The position numbers and the translations under genes are program-made. Positions 1 through 10,100 of a DNA stretch of 40,575 bases are shown here, one piece after another. The DNA is from a virus. The stretch spans positions 1 to 40,575 of IMG/VR virus record IMGVR_UViG_3300021962_000238. One strand, given 5' to 3'. The notes beneath the pieces are model-generated. The model was given only the letters and a program-made list of their open reading frames with translations, was not told where the DNA came from and did not search any database. Each line of letters opens with the position of its first letter. Within the stretch, counting starts at the first letter, position 1.

Positions 1-85
1 GATAATGACCAGAAGGTCATGGACCGCAGCAGAGCAAACCACGGTCAAGAACTACCTTGCCCAGAAGACGGGGGTGACGCTGTGA
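1..85 (+). CDS. C-terminal end of small phage protein (joins right edge)
   Basis: A frame open from the left edge ends at the TGA at 83-85 and encodes a C-terminus ending in YLAQKTGVTL. Such a tail (T.. YLA.KTGV.L) is, from memory, seen at the end of phage structural proteins that begin with LFA.GEQG.WYDPS. The gene cut by the right edge starts with just that motif, and its frame continues exactly into this one if the window is circular, giving a 69-residue protein. The next gene's GTG (82-84) overlaps this stop as GTGA, which supports this frame being translated. Function unknown; probably a minor virion protein. The join is an inference. Confidence 0.6.
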   Translation, partial: IMTRRSWTAAEQTTVKNYLAQKTGVTL

Positions 86-492
86 ACTGGGTCTACCGCT
101 GCATGGTCGTTCGCGCCGAGGACGTAATCGTGGCCCGCACGATTGCCGAGGGCATTTCGCCCGTAGCAGGCGCAGGCATGTGGCCTATCCCCGTGTCGCC
201 CGACGGCAACGCGCCCGCGACGCACTACTGGGACGCAGGCTCCATCGGCCCCGAGTGGGAGGTGCTGATGCCCTTGCAGACTTACGCCCGCGACGAGAAC
301 GGCGACTGGGTGCTGGCCGACAGCTACGCAGGCGACCCCGTGGCACTCTACGCCGCGTGCCAGCAGTACGGCGTGCAGGTGACGCAGCAGCAGATCCTCG
401 ACCTGTTCGCGCACAGCGATGTAACCACGCAGGAGCCTGCGGAGGCTCTCCAGCGCATGGGCCTCAAGCTGGTGCAAACCGGCCAACCATAA
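82..492 (+). CDS. conserved phage protein of unknown function, 136 aa
   Basis: The chosen GTG start overlaps the upstream stop (GTGA), so translation is probably coupled; an in-frame ATG at 19 would lie deep inside the upstream gene and is less likely. The product is soluble, acidic and without membrane segments. It has a WPIPVSPDG stretch near residue 35, an EWEVLMP stretch near 58, and a C-terminal helical half with a QYGVQVTQQQILDLF segment. I do not recognise a catalytic motif. It lies between a fibre-like gene cluster (across the junction) and probable lysis genes, so a minor tail or late accessory role is possible but not shown. Confidence 0.7.
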   Translation: MNWVYRCMVVRAEDVIVARTIAEGISPVAGAGMWPIPVSPDGNAPATHYWDAGSIGPEWEVLMPLQTYARDENGDWVLADSYAGDPVALYAACQQYGVQVTQQQILDLFAHSDVTTQEPAEALQRMGLKLVQTGQP

Positions 493-494
493 AC

Positions 495-761
495 ATGGAC
501 TGGGACATATTCGTCAAGGCCGTAACTGCCATCTTCACCGTGGTTATCCTTCCCGCGGCGACTTGGGCGGTTCGTGTCCAATCCAAACTCAACAGGTTGG
601 AGGATCAAGTCAGCAATGTAAGCGCGCAGATTCGGGCAGAACGCGAGGAACGAGACGAACTGCTGTCGGAAATCCGGGCTGTTCGAGGCGACCTGCGAGG
701 GCTGTCCGAAGCCTTCCTCCAGCGCATGACCAGGGTCGAAACCAAGCTGGGGATAAAGTGA
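495..761 (+). CDS. small membrane protein with coiled coil, possible lysis protein
   Basis: 88 residues. A single hydrophobic segment (about residues 9-27, with VTAIFTVVILPAATWAV) is followed by a charged, heptad-like helix (about 30-80) rich in E, R and L. This N-terminal anchor plus coiled coil is the layout of phage holin-associated and spanin-like proteins, but no signature identifies it firmly. The ATG at 495 starts just upstream of the hydrophobic segment and lies 3 nt after the previous stop. Its neighbours (a lipobox protein at 958) fit a lysis cluster. Alternative: a virion-associated membrane anchor. No endolysin gene is adjacent. Confidence 0.65.
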   Translation: MDWDIFVKAVTAIFTVVILPAATWAVRVQSKLNRLEDQVSNVSAQIRAEREERDELLSEIRAVRGDLRGLSEAFLQRMTRVETKLGIK

Positions 762-961
762 CCTGGATGCCCAGCCGCTATTGCCCTCAGTGTGGGGCCG
801 AAAAGCGGCTGGGGTACGGCCTATGCCGTAAGTGCGCCAGGCGCATCACCTACAAGGTCGATGGCCTAGAGGACATGACCCACGAGGAAATCGAACGCAA
901 ACTCAACGAAGCCGACCGCCGAGCCTGGAACCTCGACGACGATTGGAAACCTAAACCATGA
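758..961 (+). CDS. small zinc-ribbon protein
   Basis: 67 residues from a GTG that overlaps the previous stop (GTGA); an in-frame ATG at 767-769 is an alternative start only a few codons on. The N-terminus has two CxxC knuckles, YCPQCGAEK and GLCRKCARR, the pattern of a zinc ribbon, followed by an acidic helical tail (THEEIERKLNEADRR). The downstream ATG overlaps its TGA (ATGA). Zinc ribbons of this size in phages are usually of unknown function; nucleic-acid or protein binding is plausible. Nothing in the sequence shows the target. Confidence 0.65.
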   Translation: MTWMPSRYCPQCGAEKRLGYGLCRKCARRITYKVDGLEDMTHEEIERKLNEADRRAWNLDDDWKPKP

Positions 962-1260
962 ACTACCGCATCCTTGCCATCCCGCTTCTCTTTGCCGCCT
1001 GCATCAGCCCCGAAACGGCAGCCCAGATCGGCCAGACCGTAGGCGAGCAGATTGGCCCCAACGCTCCTAGCATCATCCCCGGCGACGACGCTATCGTGCT
1101 GACGGTTACCGAGGCGGTGATCGCTGCCATCGGTGCTGCGGGTCTTGGGATCTTGGCTGGTCCCTTGCGCGCGATCCTGCCAGCATTGGTTCGGACCATC
1201 TTGGCTCTGATCCTTGGCAAGAAGAAGCAGCAGCCGGAAGCACCAAAGGTTGAAGGATGA
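958..1260 (+). CDS. putative lipoprotein with membrane segments
   Basis: 100 residues. The N-terminus (MNYRILAIPLLFAAC) resembles a lipoprotein signal peptide with a lipobox-like LFAAC; the Cys is residue 15, though Phe at -3 is not canonical. A second strongly hydrophobic stretch runs from about 46 to 86 (VLTVTEAVIAAIGAAGLGILAG onward, then a second helix ending LALILGKK), followed by a basic tail. A lipobox protein plus the coiled-coil membrane protein at 495 could form an unusual spanin or holin pair. Small phage proteins with cysteine signal peptides and Gly/Ala-rich helices also occur as holins. Start overlaps the previous stop (ATGA). Confidence 0.6.
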   Translation: MNYRILAIPLLFAACISPETAAQIGQTVGEQIGPNAPSIIPGDDAIVLTVTEAVIAAIGAAGLGILAGPLRAILPALVRTILALILGKKKQQPEAPKVEG

Positions 1261-1478
1261 ACTTCGCAAGCTGGTTTGACTCTCAGCCCGGGTCTCAGAA
1301 ACAGCAAATAAATGCAGACTTCGGGGGTCTGACGATCAAAAATCCCATCATTCGTGCAATGATGAATCAAAACTCCCCGTTCCCGGTCAACAAGGAGCAG
1401 GAGGCCGTGCAGCGCCCCGACAAGCCGTTCATCGCCGCCGAGACCGGCAACTTCGGCGTGGACATGGGAGGTCAGTGA
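1257..1478 (+). CDS. hypothetical protein, 73 aa
   Basis: Starts with ATGA overlapping the previous stop and ends 1 nt before the next ATG, so it belongs to the same tightly packed operon. The product is soluble and without repeats or cysteines; it has a short NPIIRAMMNQNSPFPV stretch in the middle and a Gly-rich end. I do not recognise it. By position, between probable lysis genes and internal virion proteins, it may be a minor virion protein. Confidence 0.6.
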   Translation: MNFASWFDSQPGSQKQQINADFGGLTIKNPIIRAMMNQNSPFPVNKEQEAVQRPDKPFIAAETGNFGVDMGGQ

Positions 1479-1479
1479 T

Positions 1480-2478
1480 ATGCCGTTCTACGAAACTGCG
1501 TACGCTTCCGTTGCCAAGAAGCTCTTCGGCAAGAAGAAGAAGCGCGCTCCCGACACTACGCCTGACCCGTACAGCCTAGAGTGGGACCCGAACACGGGGA
1601 TGCCCATCGGCATGAAGGGTCCGCCTTCGGCAAGGATGGCTGGTCGCTACCAGTACCGCGCCGAGGAGATTGCGGCGCAGCGTAGGGCTGCCTTGCAGCA
1701 GGGTGCCATGGGCACGATGGGCCAGGGCATGAACCTGTTCGAGAGCTTCCGCCCTGGCGGTGCGGCACAGCTTGCGCAGGGTCAGTTCGCCCAGAAGGCG
1801 GGCATGATGCTTGGCACGGCGGCCATGATCGAGGCCCCGGACATGCTGTTCAACTACCGCGAGGACGCGGCTAGGCGGGCAGAGCGGGCGGCCAAGAAAG
1901 CCCGTGACGCGCAGATCTTTGGTGGCATCATCCAGGCCGCGGCGACCATCGGCGGGGCCGTAATCGGCGGCCCAGCGGGCGCAGTGGCTGGGTCTGCGGT
2001 GGGAGGCGTGGCTGGCGGCGCAGCCGGTGCGCAGATGGGCAAGATGGGCGGCCCTGGCGGCGCCGCAATGCCTTATGCGGATCGTGCTGGCGGCGCTGGC
2101 ATGACCGACATGGAGCAGCCGTATGCCGGGCGCGAAGGCGTCAAGTCGGAGGGCGGCGCTGGCGCGGTCGAGGCTCCCAGCCTGCAGGGCGGCCCTGGTG
2201 GCTACCCGTTGTCCGGCGACACCGCCATGGGCGGGCCGATGGAGAAGGGCACAGGCTACGGCGGCGAAGGTGCTGCACCCTCCCCGATGGGTGCGCCGTT
2301 TGGCTCTACCGGCGACTTCAGCACGACGGCCTTGGCCATGTCGAACCCCAACGATCCAGCCACAATGCTCGCGTTGATGCAGCTCGACATTGAAGACGAG
2401 TACTCAGCTACGAACGATGTGTTCCAGGCAGCCGTCAACCGTAGGTTGATGCATGCCTATCGCGGCAGAACATTCTAG
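1480..2478 (+). CDS. glycine-zipper virion-type protein, 332 aa
   Basis: Preceded by GGAGG at proper spacing. The basic N-terminus (KKLFGKKKKRAP near residue 14) is followed by an Ala/Arg-rich helix (about 120-145) and a long Gly/Ala segment (about 145-185: GGIIQAAATIGGAVIGG and further GxxxG steps). Glycine zippers of this type are typical of proteins that insert into or cross membranes, including phage internal proteins ejected with DNA. The C-terminal half is Gly/Pro/Met-rich and low-complexity, ending in a short folded helix. It is first of three consecutive genes (with 2486 and 4179) in the place where podoviruses encode internal core/ejection proteins. Role is inferred. Confidence 0.65.
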   Translation: MPFYETAYASVAKKLFGKKKKRAPDTTPDPYSLEWDPNTGMPIGMKGPPSARMAGRYQYRAEEIAAQRRAALQQGAMGTMGQGMNLFESFRPGGAAQLAQGQFAQKAGMMLGTAAMIEAPDMLFNYREDAARRAERAAKKARDAQIFGGIIQAAATIGGAVIGGPAGAVAGSAVGGVAGGAAGAQMGKMGGPGGAAMPYADRAGGAGMTDMEQPYAGREGVKSEGGAGAVEAPSLQGGPGGYPLSGDTAMGGPMEKGTGYGGEGAAPSPMGAPFGSTGDFSTTALAMSNPNDPATMLALMQLDIEDEYSATNDVFQAAVNRRLMHAYRGRTF

Positions 2479-2485
2479 GTGAACC

Positions 2486-4177
2486 ATGGTGTACGGCGGC
2501 GGATATGGTTATGCAAAGCCTACGGGCAGCTCTTCCTGGGGCATCCAGTCCCAGCAGATGGCGTTTGGCCAGCGTGAGCAAGCCAACCAGTACGAGGTAG
2601 CTCGCGGTGGCACCATCGGCGGCACCATCGCTGGAGCGCCGAAGGCGTACCTGGAAGCGCAGGACATGGTTCAGCAGATGTCCATTCGCGCGCAGACGGC
2701 TCGTGCAAACCTGATGCAGGAGGAACTGCGTCGGCGCAAGATGCAGATGGACCTCGACATGGCTGACCGACTCAGCCAGTCCGATGTGATGGACTCGCAG
2801 GCGATGCTGATCAAGGAGCAGGCTCGCGCAGCGCAGCTTCAGAACGACGAAGTCCAATACAGGCTTGATCAAACCAAGAGGGGCGAAATGTCGGCCCAGG
2901 ACAGGGGCCAGATCTTCAAAGCGATCATAGAACGTGGAACCACTATTAGTAGTGGTGGCATCGTTGCTGGTGACTTCATCTATACGCCTTCGCCATCTGG
3001 TGGTTTTGAAGCCAAGATGGCCACCGATGAACAGAAGAAGGAAGCTGCCCAACTGTTTGAGCAAACGGGTCCGCGCGCGGAAGCCTCTCGTCAGCGCGAA
3101 AAGCACGCGATGACGATGGAGGAGATCAAGTTCAGGACTGAGGCTGCGAAGGAAGAAGGCATTGCGACTCGTCAGTCTCGCATGGAAATCCAGGAGCGTC
3201 GGATTGAAGCCGAACGCGAAAAGATCAAACTTGATCTTGAAGCCAAGAAGGCTGAACTCGAAGCCGACAAGGCTTTGAACGCGGAAAAGCGCAAGGCCGA
3301 GCTTGAGCGGATTACCGCGGCTGCGGACGAAAAGATCCGCGTGCTTGAGCGCCAGGCTGAGATTCAGGAGCCAGAGACCAAACGAAAGGCCAGCATTGAA
3401 GAGCGAAGGACTCAGGTCCTTGAGCGCCGTCTTGACCTTGATACCAAGATCAAGGAAGGGATGCTGAAGCTCGAAGAGGAGAAGACCGCCAACAAGCCCA
3501 TCACCTACAACCAAAAACTTGTCGATTCTGCCAACGAAACGATCAAGTCGATGCTGGCTGAAGAAACTAATGAAGGCACTTGGCTTGGAGATCCAGCTAA
3601 AGAACGATTCCTCAGGAGAACTCAAACTAGGATCAACTCAATCGCCACTCAGATGGCAGCGACTGCTACAACTCCTGAAAACCGCGCACAGCGGATCAAG
3701 GATGCAGAGCAAATCACTCAGTTGGCGAACAATATTTTCGACGAAAAGAAAATCCAAGGAGCCATTTTTGCTCAGTCTTTGATTGACGAGCCTACTGAAG
3801 CTGCAAGTTTTGGGTTGGATCCTGCCAACAACCAGGTGCATCACGCCTTTGCGGAGCAGCTTGGATCGCTTTATGAGTCTGAATACAGGGCAGAACTTGA
3901 AGGCGTAAGAATCTTGCGAAGCAACCCTGACCCCAATGCAGAACCATCAGAAGATGATGATTTGAGTGATTTTGAAGTGGCTCGCAAAAGGCTGTACCGG
4001 CAGATTCGAGCGAACTGGCAAAACCCTTCAAGGCGAGCAAGAGACTCTGCCAAAGTTCTTTATGGATTAGGTGCCAACAGGGCACAAACCATTGGCATGT
4101 TAAAAGAAGAACTTCCTGGCCTGACTCAAGAAGAACTCGAAGGCATCGTGGATTCAGCTTACGCAAACCCTAGGTAA
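2486..4177 (+). CDS. coiled-coil internal virion-type protein, 563 aa
   Basis: The N-terminus (about 1-90) is Gly/Gln-rich and then alpha-helical (QEELRRRKMQMDLDMADRL). A long charged coiled coil covers about 200-330, with repeated ERRxEAEREK and ELEADKALNAEKRKAEL heptads. The C-terminal third (about 340-563) is helical, and its DNA is visibly less GC-rich than the surroundings. It ends 1 nt before the giant gene. The combination of size, coiled coil and position suggests an internal core or ejection protein comparable in role to T7 gp15, but I see no direct homology. An ATG at 2486 follows an AGGTG ribosome site. Confidence 0.65.
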   Translation: MVYGGGYGYAKPTGSSSWGIQSQQMAFGQREQANQYEVARGGTIGGTIAGAPKAYLEAQDMVQQMSIRAQTARANLMQEELRRRKMQMDLDMADRLSQSDVMDSQAMLIKEQARAAQLQNDEVQYRLDQTKRGEMSAQDRGQIFKAIIERGTTISSGGIVAGDFIYTPSPSGGFEAKMATDEQKKEAAQLFEQTGPRAEASRQREKHAMTMEEIKFRTEAAKEEGIATRQSRMEIQERRIEAEREKIKLDLEAKKAELEADKALNAEKRKAELERITAAADEKIRVLERQAEIQEPETKRKASIEERRTQVLERRLDLDTKIKEGMLKLEEEKTANKPITYNQKLVDSANETIKSMLAEETNEGTWLGDPAKERFLRRTQTRINSIATQMAATATTPENRAQRIKDAEQITQLANNIFDEKKIQGAIFAQSLIDEPTEAASFGLDPANNQVHHAFAEQLGSLYESEYRAELEGVRILRSNPDPNAEPSEDDDLSDFEVARKRLYRQIRANWQNPSRRARDSAKVLYGLGANRAQTIGMLKEELPGLTQEELEGIVDSAYANPR

Positions 4178-4178
4178 C

Positions 4179-7100
4179 ATGACTAACTTTGAAGGCCCCA
4201 AGGACCGCGTTGCTCCCATTCGTCCCGATGAAGAGCTGAACGAAGAAACCGAAGTCCTGAATGCTGGGCAGGCTATCAGCCCGCAAGCTCAGGATCCTCA
4301 GCAGAAGAAGGCTCTGCCTTCGGTTCCTACTAGCGGTCAGGGTCCTGGCGTGCCGACTCCGGCACCTGCTCCAACTCCTGGGCCAGCTCCTACACCAGGA
4401 GGTGTTGATCTCGGAGGTCTTCGCGGCGTCATTTCAGGGAAGAAGGTTGCTGCTCCAGCCCTGCAGCCTCAGGGAGTTCAGGAGCCAAAGCCAACGCCGA
4501 CTGGGGTGTCCAACTCCGCGACTCGCGGCACGCCAAGGTTTGCGCAGCGTTTTGAAGAAGCTCTTCGCACAGAGCGCGTTCGCACCGCAATCGACAACGG
4601 CATCCCAATGTCGCAGTTGGATTCGATTGACATCCCGCTGGCTCGGCAGAAGGAGATTGAAGACTCGATCACCGGGGCGATGGCGGATACGGAGGACAAC
4701 TTCTTCGACACGTTTGCCAACTTCATGGGCGAACTTGGAGAAGGAACGATGGAGGCTGGCAAGACGGCGCTGATGACCGCGCCCGAAGCCCTGTTCTCGT
4801 GGGTTCCGAACGGGGCCACGAACGCAGCCAACTACGTCAACACCGCATCGGTCATGATGTCGGGCGATAAGGCCCGGATGGAGAACCTCCAGAAGCGTTG
4901 GGCTGCTCAGGAAACGCTGCGAGACGAAGCCGCTCTCAAGAAGATGGCTCCTGAGCAGATTCAGCAGCTCATCGCAGATTCTCAGCTTGAGACGACCGAG
5001 GCCGAGGAGTTTTTCACCGACACGACCGGCAAGTTGAGCGTCTATTCGCTTCTTCCCAAGGACACGCAGTTAGCGGTTCGCGCGCAGCAGGCGCTGAACC
5101 CGGTTGCCACCGCAGCCACGGAAGTCGCTGGCCAGATCGTTCAGTACGCTCCCACGCCGTGGGGTGGCGCAGTTGGAGCGGTCACCAAGACTGCAAGCGT
5201 GCCAGGTTTGTTGACGCGCACTGTGGAGAATCTCCTTAAGGCAGGAGTGCAAAAGGCTGTAGTCAAACCGTTCAGCGCATCCAAGTTCGGCGCTGGCCTC
5301 AATCGCATGATGGCAAGCGAGGCGTTCCGGCCGTTGCGTGCAGCAAAGGCAAGCCCGATGGGCAAGTTCCTGTCCAAGGTTGCCGATCTCAACATGACCG
5401 ACCTCGCAACCAGCGGGCTTTCGTCGGCTCTTGTTGACTCGCTGTTTGGCGATGCCAAGGCAACTGCCCAGGAGCGGGTGTGGAACGGCATGGTGATGGG
5501 CATGGTTGGATACACCGGCTACAAGGTCGCCGCCAACGTATCCAAGCTGTACTCCAACAAGTTCATCTTCGACAAGCTGCCAGAGGATGCTCGCAGGCAG
5601 ATTGCAAACGGCGACGACCTCATGAGGGTCGCCGTCAAGAACGGCGTTGGTCGCCTTCATCCCGTTGTAGCCAAGACCTTGAGCGTTGGCCTGGAATCTT
5701 TTGGCAACGCCTGGGTGGACACGCACGAACTGATGAAGTCGATGAGCGTGCTGTACAACAGCGACGAACACACCGACAAGGAGATTGAAGAAGCCAAGTC
5801 TCGCTTGGTTGGCATCGTCGGCGGCAGCTTTCTTGGGACGCTGTGGGGTCGCGTTGGCAACAGGCCGGTCTGGGCAGATTACGTCCAGAAGAACCCGGAG
5901 CTGGCTGACAACAAGCTGTACATGCAAGAGGTTGAAGCTCGATACGCAAAGCGTATGCAGGGCTACCAGGAAAACATTGCCAGGACCACGGAAGAGATTG
6001 CCGCGCTGCGCCGCAATATTGGCCTTGGCGCGAAGCCTGGCGAGATCAACATCGAGTACACGCGCTCCCTGGTAGGCGACATCGAACGCGCCATCGGCGT
6101 GAACGAATGGATGGAGTCGCAAGGCGCTGGCAAGGTTGGCGTTGCTCGACTCGTCAACTCAGCCCAGCAAGCTGCAGATCGCTACATGGATCTCGCCTTC
6201 TCCAGGGCGGTGCAGGGTGGCCCCACGGGCGAGACTCTTGCGGCAGCCAGGGAGCAGGGCATCAAGGACATCGACAACACCTTCACCGAGCTTTACCGCG
6301 AGATGGACGCGGAGCTTGGAGAGAAGGTTTCCAAGGGCATGTCGGCCGGAGAAGAGGCCAAGCTGCGTGAGCAGGGTGTGGCTGCACTGACCCTGGCTCG
6401 CGACAAGTCCAAGGCGCTGCTCGATGCCAACATCGACCGCGGCATCATGGAGCTGTTCAACAAGCACCAGCAGGCGCAGATGCAGCTTGCCGAGTCGCAG
6501 CGCGTCATCGATGCCAGCACGCAGGTCGCGCGCGAGAACATCCTTGGCACCGCCCTGAGCGGCATGACTCCCGAGCAGCGGTCTCGCCTTGGCTCCGAGG
6601 CGCTGGTTGGTCACCAGACCACGATCTTTGGCGCAGGTGCCAAGATGGTGGACCGCCTGTTCTCCACGCAGTGGCGGAACCAGTTCCAGGTGGAAGGCGT
6701 TGATCGCCCCTGGAGCGCCAAGAAGTTCAGCAACGAAGCCGAATCCAACATCGATGCTGCAGCGGCTAGCGCGACTGAGGAGGTCAACAGTCGCTACGAC
6801 CGGATGGAGAAGGAGAGCGGAGAAAACTTCCAGCCTCAGCGTGAAGCAGAGCTGCGCGCTGTGCAGGAATCTGCGTCTGCAGCCAAGGAGTTCTTCAACC
6901 AGTCGCTGCGCGATCAGCAGTCGGACATGCGCTCCAGGTGGGATCACGCTCGCGCGCAGATTGCCATCGCCCAGGGCGTGAACGTCGATCAGCTTGGCAA
7001 TGCTGGCACGATCAACACCAAGCTCGAAGAGCTGCGTGCGTTGAGGGCTGCCGAAACGGATCCGGCCAAGCGTCGGCAGATCGACGAAGAGATCAACAAG

Positions 7101-10100
7101 CAGAAGGATGCGTTGCGTGGTGCCGAACAGGCCCTGAAGCGGTTTGTAGATTCGGAGGACATGATTCGTTCGACGAGCATGGACGCTCTGAAGCAGATGC
7201 ATGATGAGGCCAACGAACGGCAAAAGGCATCTCACCAGCAGTGGCAAGCAGATCAGCAAGCTCGTTTGGAACGGGCCGAACAGATAAAGCTCTCAAACGA
7301 GAAGGCTTACGAGCGGGCCAAGATGGCCATGACTCAAGGTTTGCCGAGAGGCGAAGATGAAACCAAGGCGTTCACCGCCTTGACGAAGCACGGCGGATGG
7401 TTCGCCACGTTGCGCCATCCACAAACTGGTTTCATTCAGTACTACCCCAACGGCGGCGATCAGCGCCTGTTCGTGCGAGGGTCTGGCGACAACTTTGAAG
7501 TGATGATCAACAGGGATGTGCTAGACCTATTCCCTGACGACATCCCTGAATACTTGTCTCAAGCCAACGACGAGCTTTCGTCTGTTGCCAACAAGCTCGA
7601 CACGCAAGCCACGTTCTCGCTAACCGGGGATGCTGCGCACAAGCTCATCTCGGACATCAACTATCTGATGATGGCCAACCAGATGCGCGGTCATGCGACG
7701 TTTACGAGGAATGGCATCAAGCCGTTGCCTCCGTATGGCGGCGGCGTGTACGTCCTGGACGGCAAGAGCTACATCCGCGGCGCGGACGGCAAATACCGCA
7801 GCAAGTGGGCTGCAGCAGGAAATGCGCGCGAAGAGAAGATGTTTGATTCGACCGTCGTGGCCGAATCAATGGTGCGGCGCATCGACCAGTTGCAGCAGAC
7901 TTTGGCAAGCGAGCAGGATCCCAAGGTTCGCGAGAAGTTGACGGCGGACATTACCGCCATGAACGAAGCTCTAGCCAAGGAGCGGGCTGAAATCGCCAAG
8001 CGCCTGAGTGAGCCGGATAATATTTTCGTCAGCCACGATCCTGGCAAGTACGAGCTGCTGGATCGCCAGCTCAAGGACCCGACGACTTGGAACCGGCACT
8101 CGGAAGCCAACCCAATCGTCAAGCTGTGGATCAACTTCGTCACGCGCGACCTTCGCAACGTCGCGATGTCCGACGAGTCTTTGCTGTCGCCGTACATGGC
8201 CATCGAAGCTGCGATGGACATGGCCGCGCGCGGCCAAGAAGACGATCCTTTCGTGCTTGAGATGGTGAAGTTCCTGGAGTCCATTCCTGAGCCTGCTGAT
8301 GCTCTTCGCGAGAGCGGAATGGACGCCAGCGAGATCATGCATCGCCTTGCCATGGAGATGGGTGCCATCGGCATGGGCCGCGGCAATGCGGAAAGCAGCA
8401 TCGCCAAGATGACCAAGGCGGTTCAGGAGAACCAGGCCAAGATGGAGCAGGAGGGCCTGATCCGCAGAGCGGCCGAGGAAGGCAAGCAGCCGCCTCCCGA
8501 GGAGCCTCCGGCCGATGAGGGCGGGGAGCCTGTTGAACCCACGCCTAAGCCCACTGAGGGTCCTGTGGCGGCCGAAGAGCGGCCCCCTGTCGAAGCCGAG
8601 CCTGAGCCAGCCCCGCGCCCGGCTGAGGCCAAGCCAACCAAGAAGCGCACTCGCAAGGTCAAGACGCAGCAGGGCCAGGAGTTGCCCTTTACGTCGATGA
8701 CCGACCTGGTGGATGCCAAGCCGATGGAGTCGTCGATGGAAGATCGCCCGGCCTGGGAGATGGACATCAACGAGTTCATGCAGCAGAACCTCAAGGGCGA
8801 GGTCGATCCTGAAGCCGAACAGGAAATGACCAAGTTCTACTACCAGCGCGTGCTCGCCGCGGCAGCGGAAGGCAAGCCGGTTAACCCTGAGTACGTTCGG
8901 GATGCCGAGGCGATGGTGGAGTCGGGCGACATCGAGGCCCCAGCGGGCTACAAGGCTGCAAAAAAAAAGACGGTAGTCGGCCTGGAAGCCGAGCAAGGCC
9001 CCGAGCTAACCCCCGAAGAACGAAAGAGAAGGGCTAGCTACCCAATCGCTCAACACAACGTCACCTCCATGCTGGTTCGCCAGTTTAAAGACAAGGGTCT
9101 TTACACTGGCGATCTGAAAGGCGGCGACATTAATCTGACCCATAAGGGCAGAGATCTTCACGACGTTTTGTATGACATGCAGATAGATGCCGAAGATCCT
9201 AATAATCAGGACACCGGCAAGGACATCAGCATGCGCGTCGAAGTGGAAGTTGAAGCAGGCGATAATCGATTCAAAGAAGAAGACATCTTTATTGAGCGGA
9301 TTAATGGCCAGTGGTCGATGCGTTTTGCTAGCGATGCCAAAGGAAAAGAAAGAGGTATTTTTGGCACGCAAAGGCCAGTTGACGATTTAACTGCTGACAA
9401 TATTGCTCATAAAGTCATCCAGCCAGCAGTAGAAAAGATTCTTGGCATTAAGGATAACGCAAGGCTTGCTCGTCGCCCATTAACGCAAATGGTTGTCGTT
9501 CCTGAGGGGGGAAACATCAACCAGATGCTTAAGATTTTAAAGGACGAAGGTCATCCAATCAGAGAGGTCGCCAAAGACAACAAGGACCAGAAAGTCGTAT
9601 CGCTTGTTGACGTTGTTCAAGAGATTGGAACGGCTAACGACGATGGATCTGATGTTAGTTTTGAGATTGTAAACACAAACAGTAATGAATGGAGCGGCGG
9701 CAAAGTCAAAACGCATATATTTCCCCGCGTATTTTTGGAACGCAAGAACGGCCAGTGGTCGGTCAGAAACCTGCAAGGCAAGGTTATTCCTGTCGCCATC
9801 GGAGGCGAAGCTCCTGCCAAGGCCCCGGCGGCAAAGCCAGGCAAGAAGGGCCGCGTCATCAAGGGCAGCCCTGGCGACCCCGAGCTTGGTGGCACGATCA
9901 TCTTCGACCCGGTCGAGTGGAACCGTGCTGTGCGCAGGACGGCGGCCAAAGCCAAGGAGAGCATCTCCTATGCCTCAAACCGCCTGGTGCAGTTCTTCGG
10001 CAGCGATGCTGAGTTCATCAAGAACATCGACGCCGATACCGGCCAGAGGATGGAGCAACTGCACGATGATGACCGTCGCGTGCGTGGCGAGCTGCACTAC

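Noticed and set aside
2435-3625. Minus-strand open frame of nearly 400 codons opposite the coiled-coil gene
   Set aside because: The product is Leu/Arg/Phe-rich, mirrors the Glu/Lys/Ala codons of the plus gene, and has no supporting start site.
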